Assembly (NCBI RefSeq): GCF_014649115.1
Contig: NZ_BMSK01000017.1
Coordinates: 161,177-225,176 of the forward strand
DNA from: Streptomyces eurythermus
GTDB lineage: Bacteria > Actinomycetota > Actinomycetes > Streptomycetales > Streptomycetaceae
Length of the DNA: 64,000 nt
Direction of reading: 5' to 3'
Shown piece by piece: positions 63,946 through 64,000 of this stretch. Below the pieces are notes generated by a model that was not told where the DNA came from, ran no database searches, and worked only from the letters and a program-made list of their open reading frames with translations. Within the stretch, counting starts at the first letter, position 1, and each line of letters begins with the position of its first letter. Both the position numbers and the translations under genes were made by a program.

Positions 63946-64000
63946 GAGGACAAGCCCTCGGCCTATTAGTACCGGTCACCTCCACACGTTACCGTGCTTC
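63946..64000 (-). rRNA. rrl: 23S ribosomal RNA, 3' end (runs off the right edge)
   Basis: The minus strand reads ...GTGGAGGTGACCGGTACTAATAGGCCGAGGGCTTGTCC, the conserved 3' end of 23S rRNA (ACTAAT...). The 3' end is placed near 63946 by comparison with the E. coli end; the ~80-nt spacer to 5S (63866-63945) contains no tRNA. Confidence 0.9.

Overview
The window is chromosomal DNA from a Streptomyces species. It is very GC-rich with strong third-position GC bias, many GTG starts and 4-nt start/stop overlaps. Gene order matches the conserved core of S. coelicolor and its relatives (dapF-miaA-miaB; gluRK/gluABCD; recA-recX; lhr-nei; clgR-cinA-pgsA-rimO; ftsK-osaB-osaA/osaC). Gene names come from family recognition and synteny read by eye; no database search was run.

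Layout. 1-5.2 kb (minus): 5' part of dapF, a membrane protein, miaA, a dioxygenase-like protein and miaB, with one plus-strand antitoxin-like gene. 5.2-9.3 kb: a HEIGH metallopeptidase overlapping a multi-pass membrane protein, a degenerate repeat tract, an SDR dehydrogenase and a gap with a 24-bp perfect palindrome. 9.3-13.1 kb: a cellulose module with a LacI-type regulator, a GH12 cellulase with CBM2 and an AA10 lytic monooxygenase with CBM2, preceded by a recognisable promoter and three CebR-type 14-mers. 13.3-18.3 kb: CPA2 antiporter, coiled-coil membrane protein, DUF6204 and MarR genes, a second repeat tract, a MazG-like pyrophosphohydrolase and an orphan TAXI binding protein. 18.3-24.1 kb: the gluK-gluR two-component system, divergent from the gluABCD glutamate ABC importer. 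24.2-27.8 kb: FAD monooxygenase, a third repeat tract, then a cysteine-codon leader peptide with an intrinsic terminator ahead of a cysteine dioxygenase/rhodanese pair.

27.9-38 kb: orphan FtsX-like permease, recX, recA with a LexA-like box, an AI-2E family transporter, DUF3046, a terpenoid-cyclase-like protein, and a translationally coupled AraC-AzlC-AzlD set. 38-45 kb: lhr, nei and a decayed SDR gene. 45-53 kb (minus): Dps, ClgR, CinA/PncC, PgsA, RimO, a RodZ-like protein and FtsK. 53-62.8 kb: the osmoadaptation locus, osaB and osaA on minus (OsaA has a ten-unit HAMP array) and osaC on plus. 62.8-64 kb: tRNA-Thr(GGU), a truncated DegT-type gene, then 5S rRNA and the 3' end of 23S rRNA of an rrn operon on the minus strand.

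Functional themes are tRNA and ribosome modification (miaA, miaB, rimO), SOS repair (recA, recX, lhr, nei), cell envelope and division (dapF, pgsA, rodZ-like, ftsK), stress control (clgR, dps, osaABC) and nutrient sensing (cellulose, glutamate, cysteine, branched-chain amino acids). The most notable non-coding features are the cellulase promoter/operator cluster, the cysteine leader/attenuator, a promoter-adjacent direct repeat upstream of gluA, a CRP-like palindrome near miaB, and several minisatellite-like intergenic tracts.
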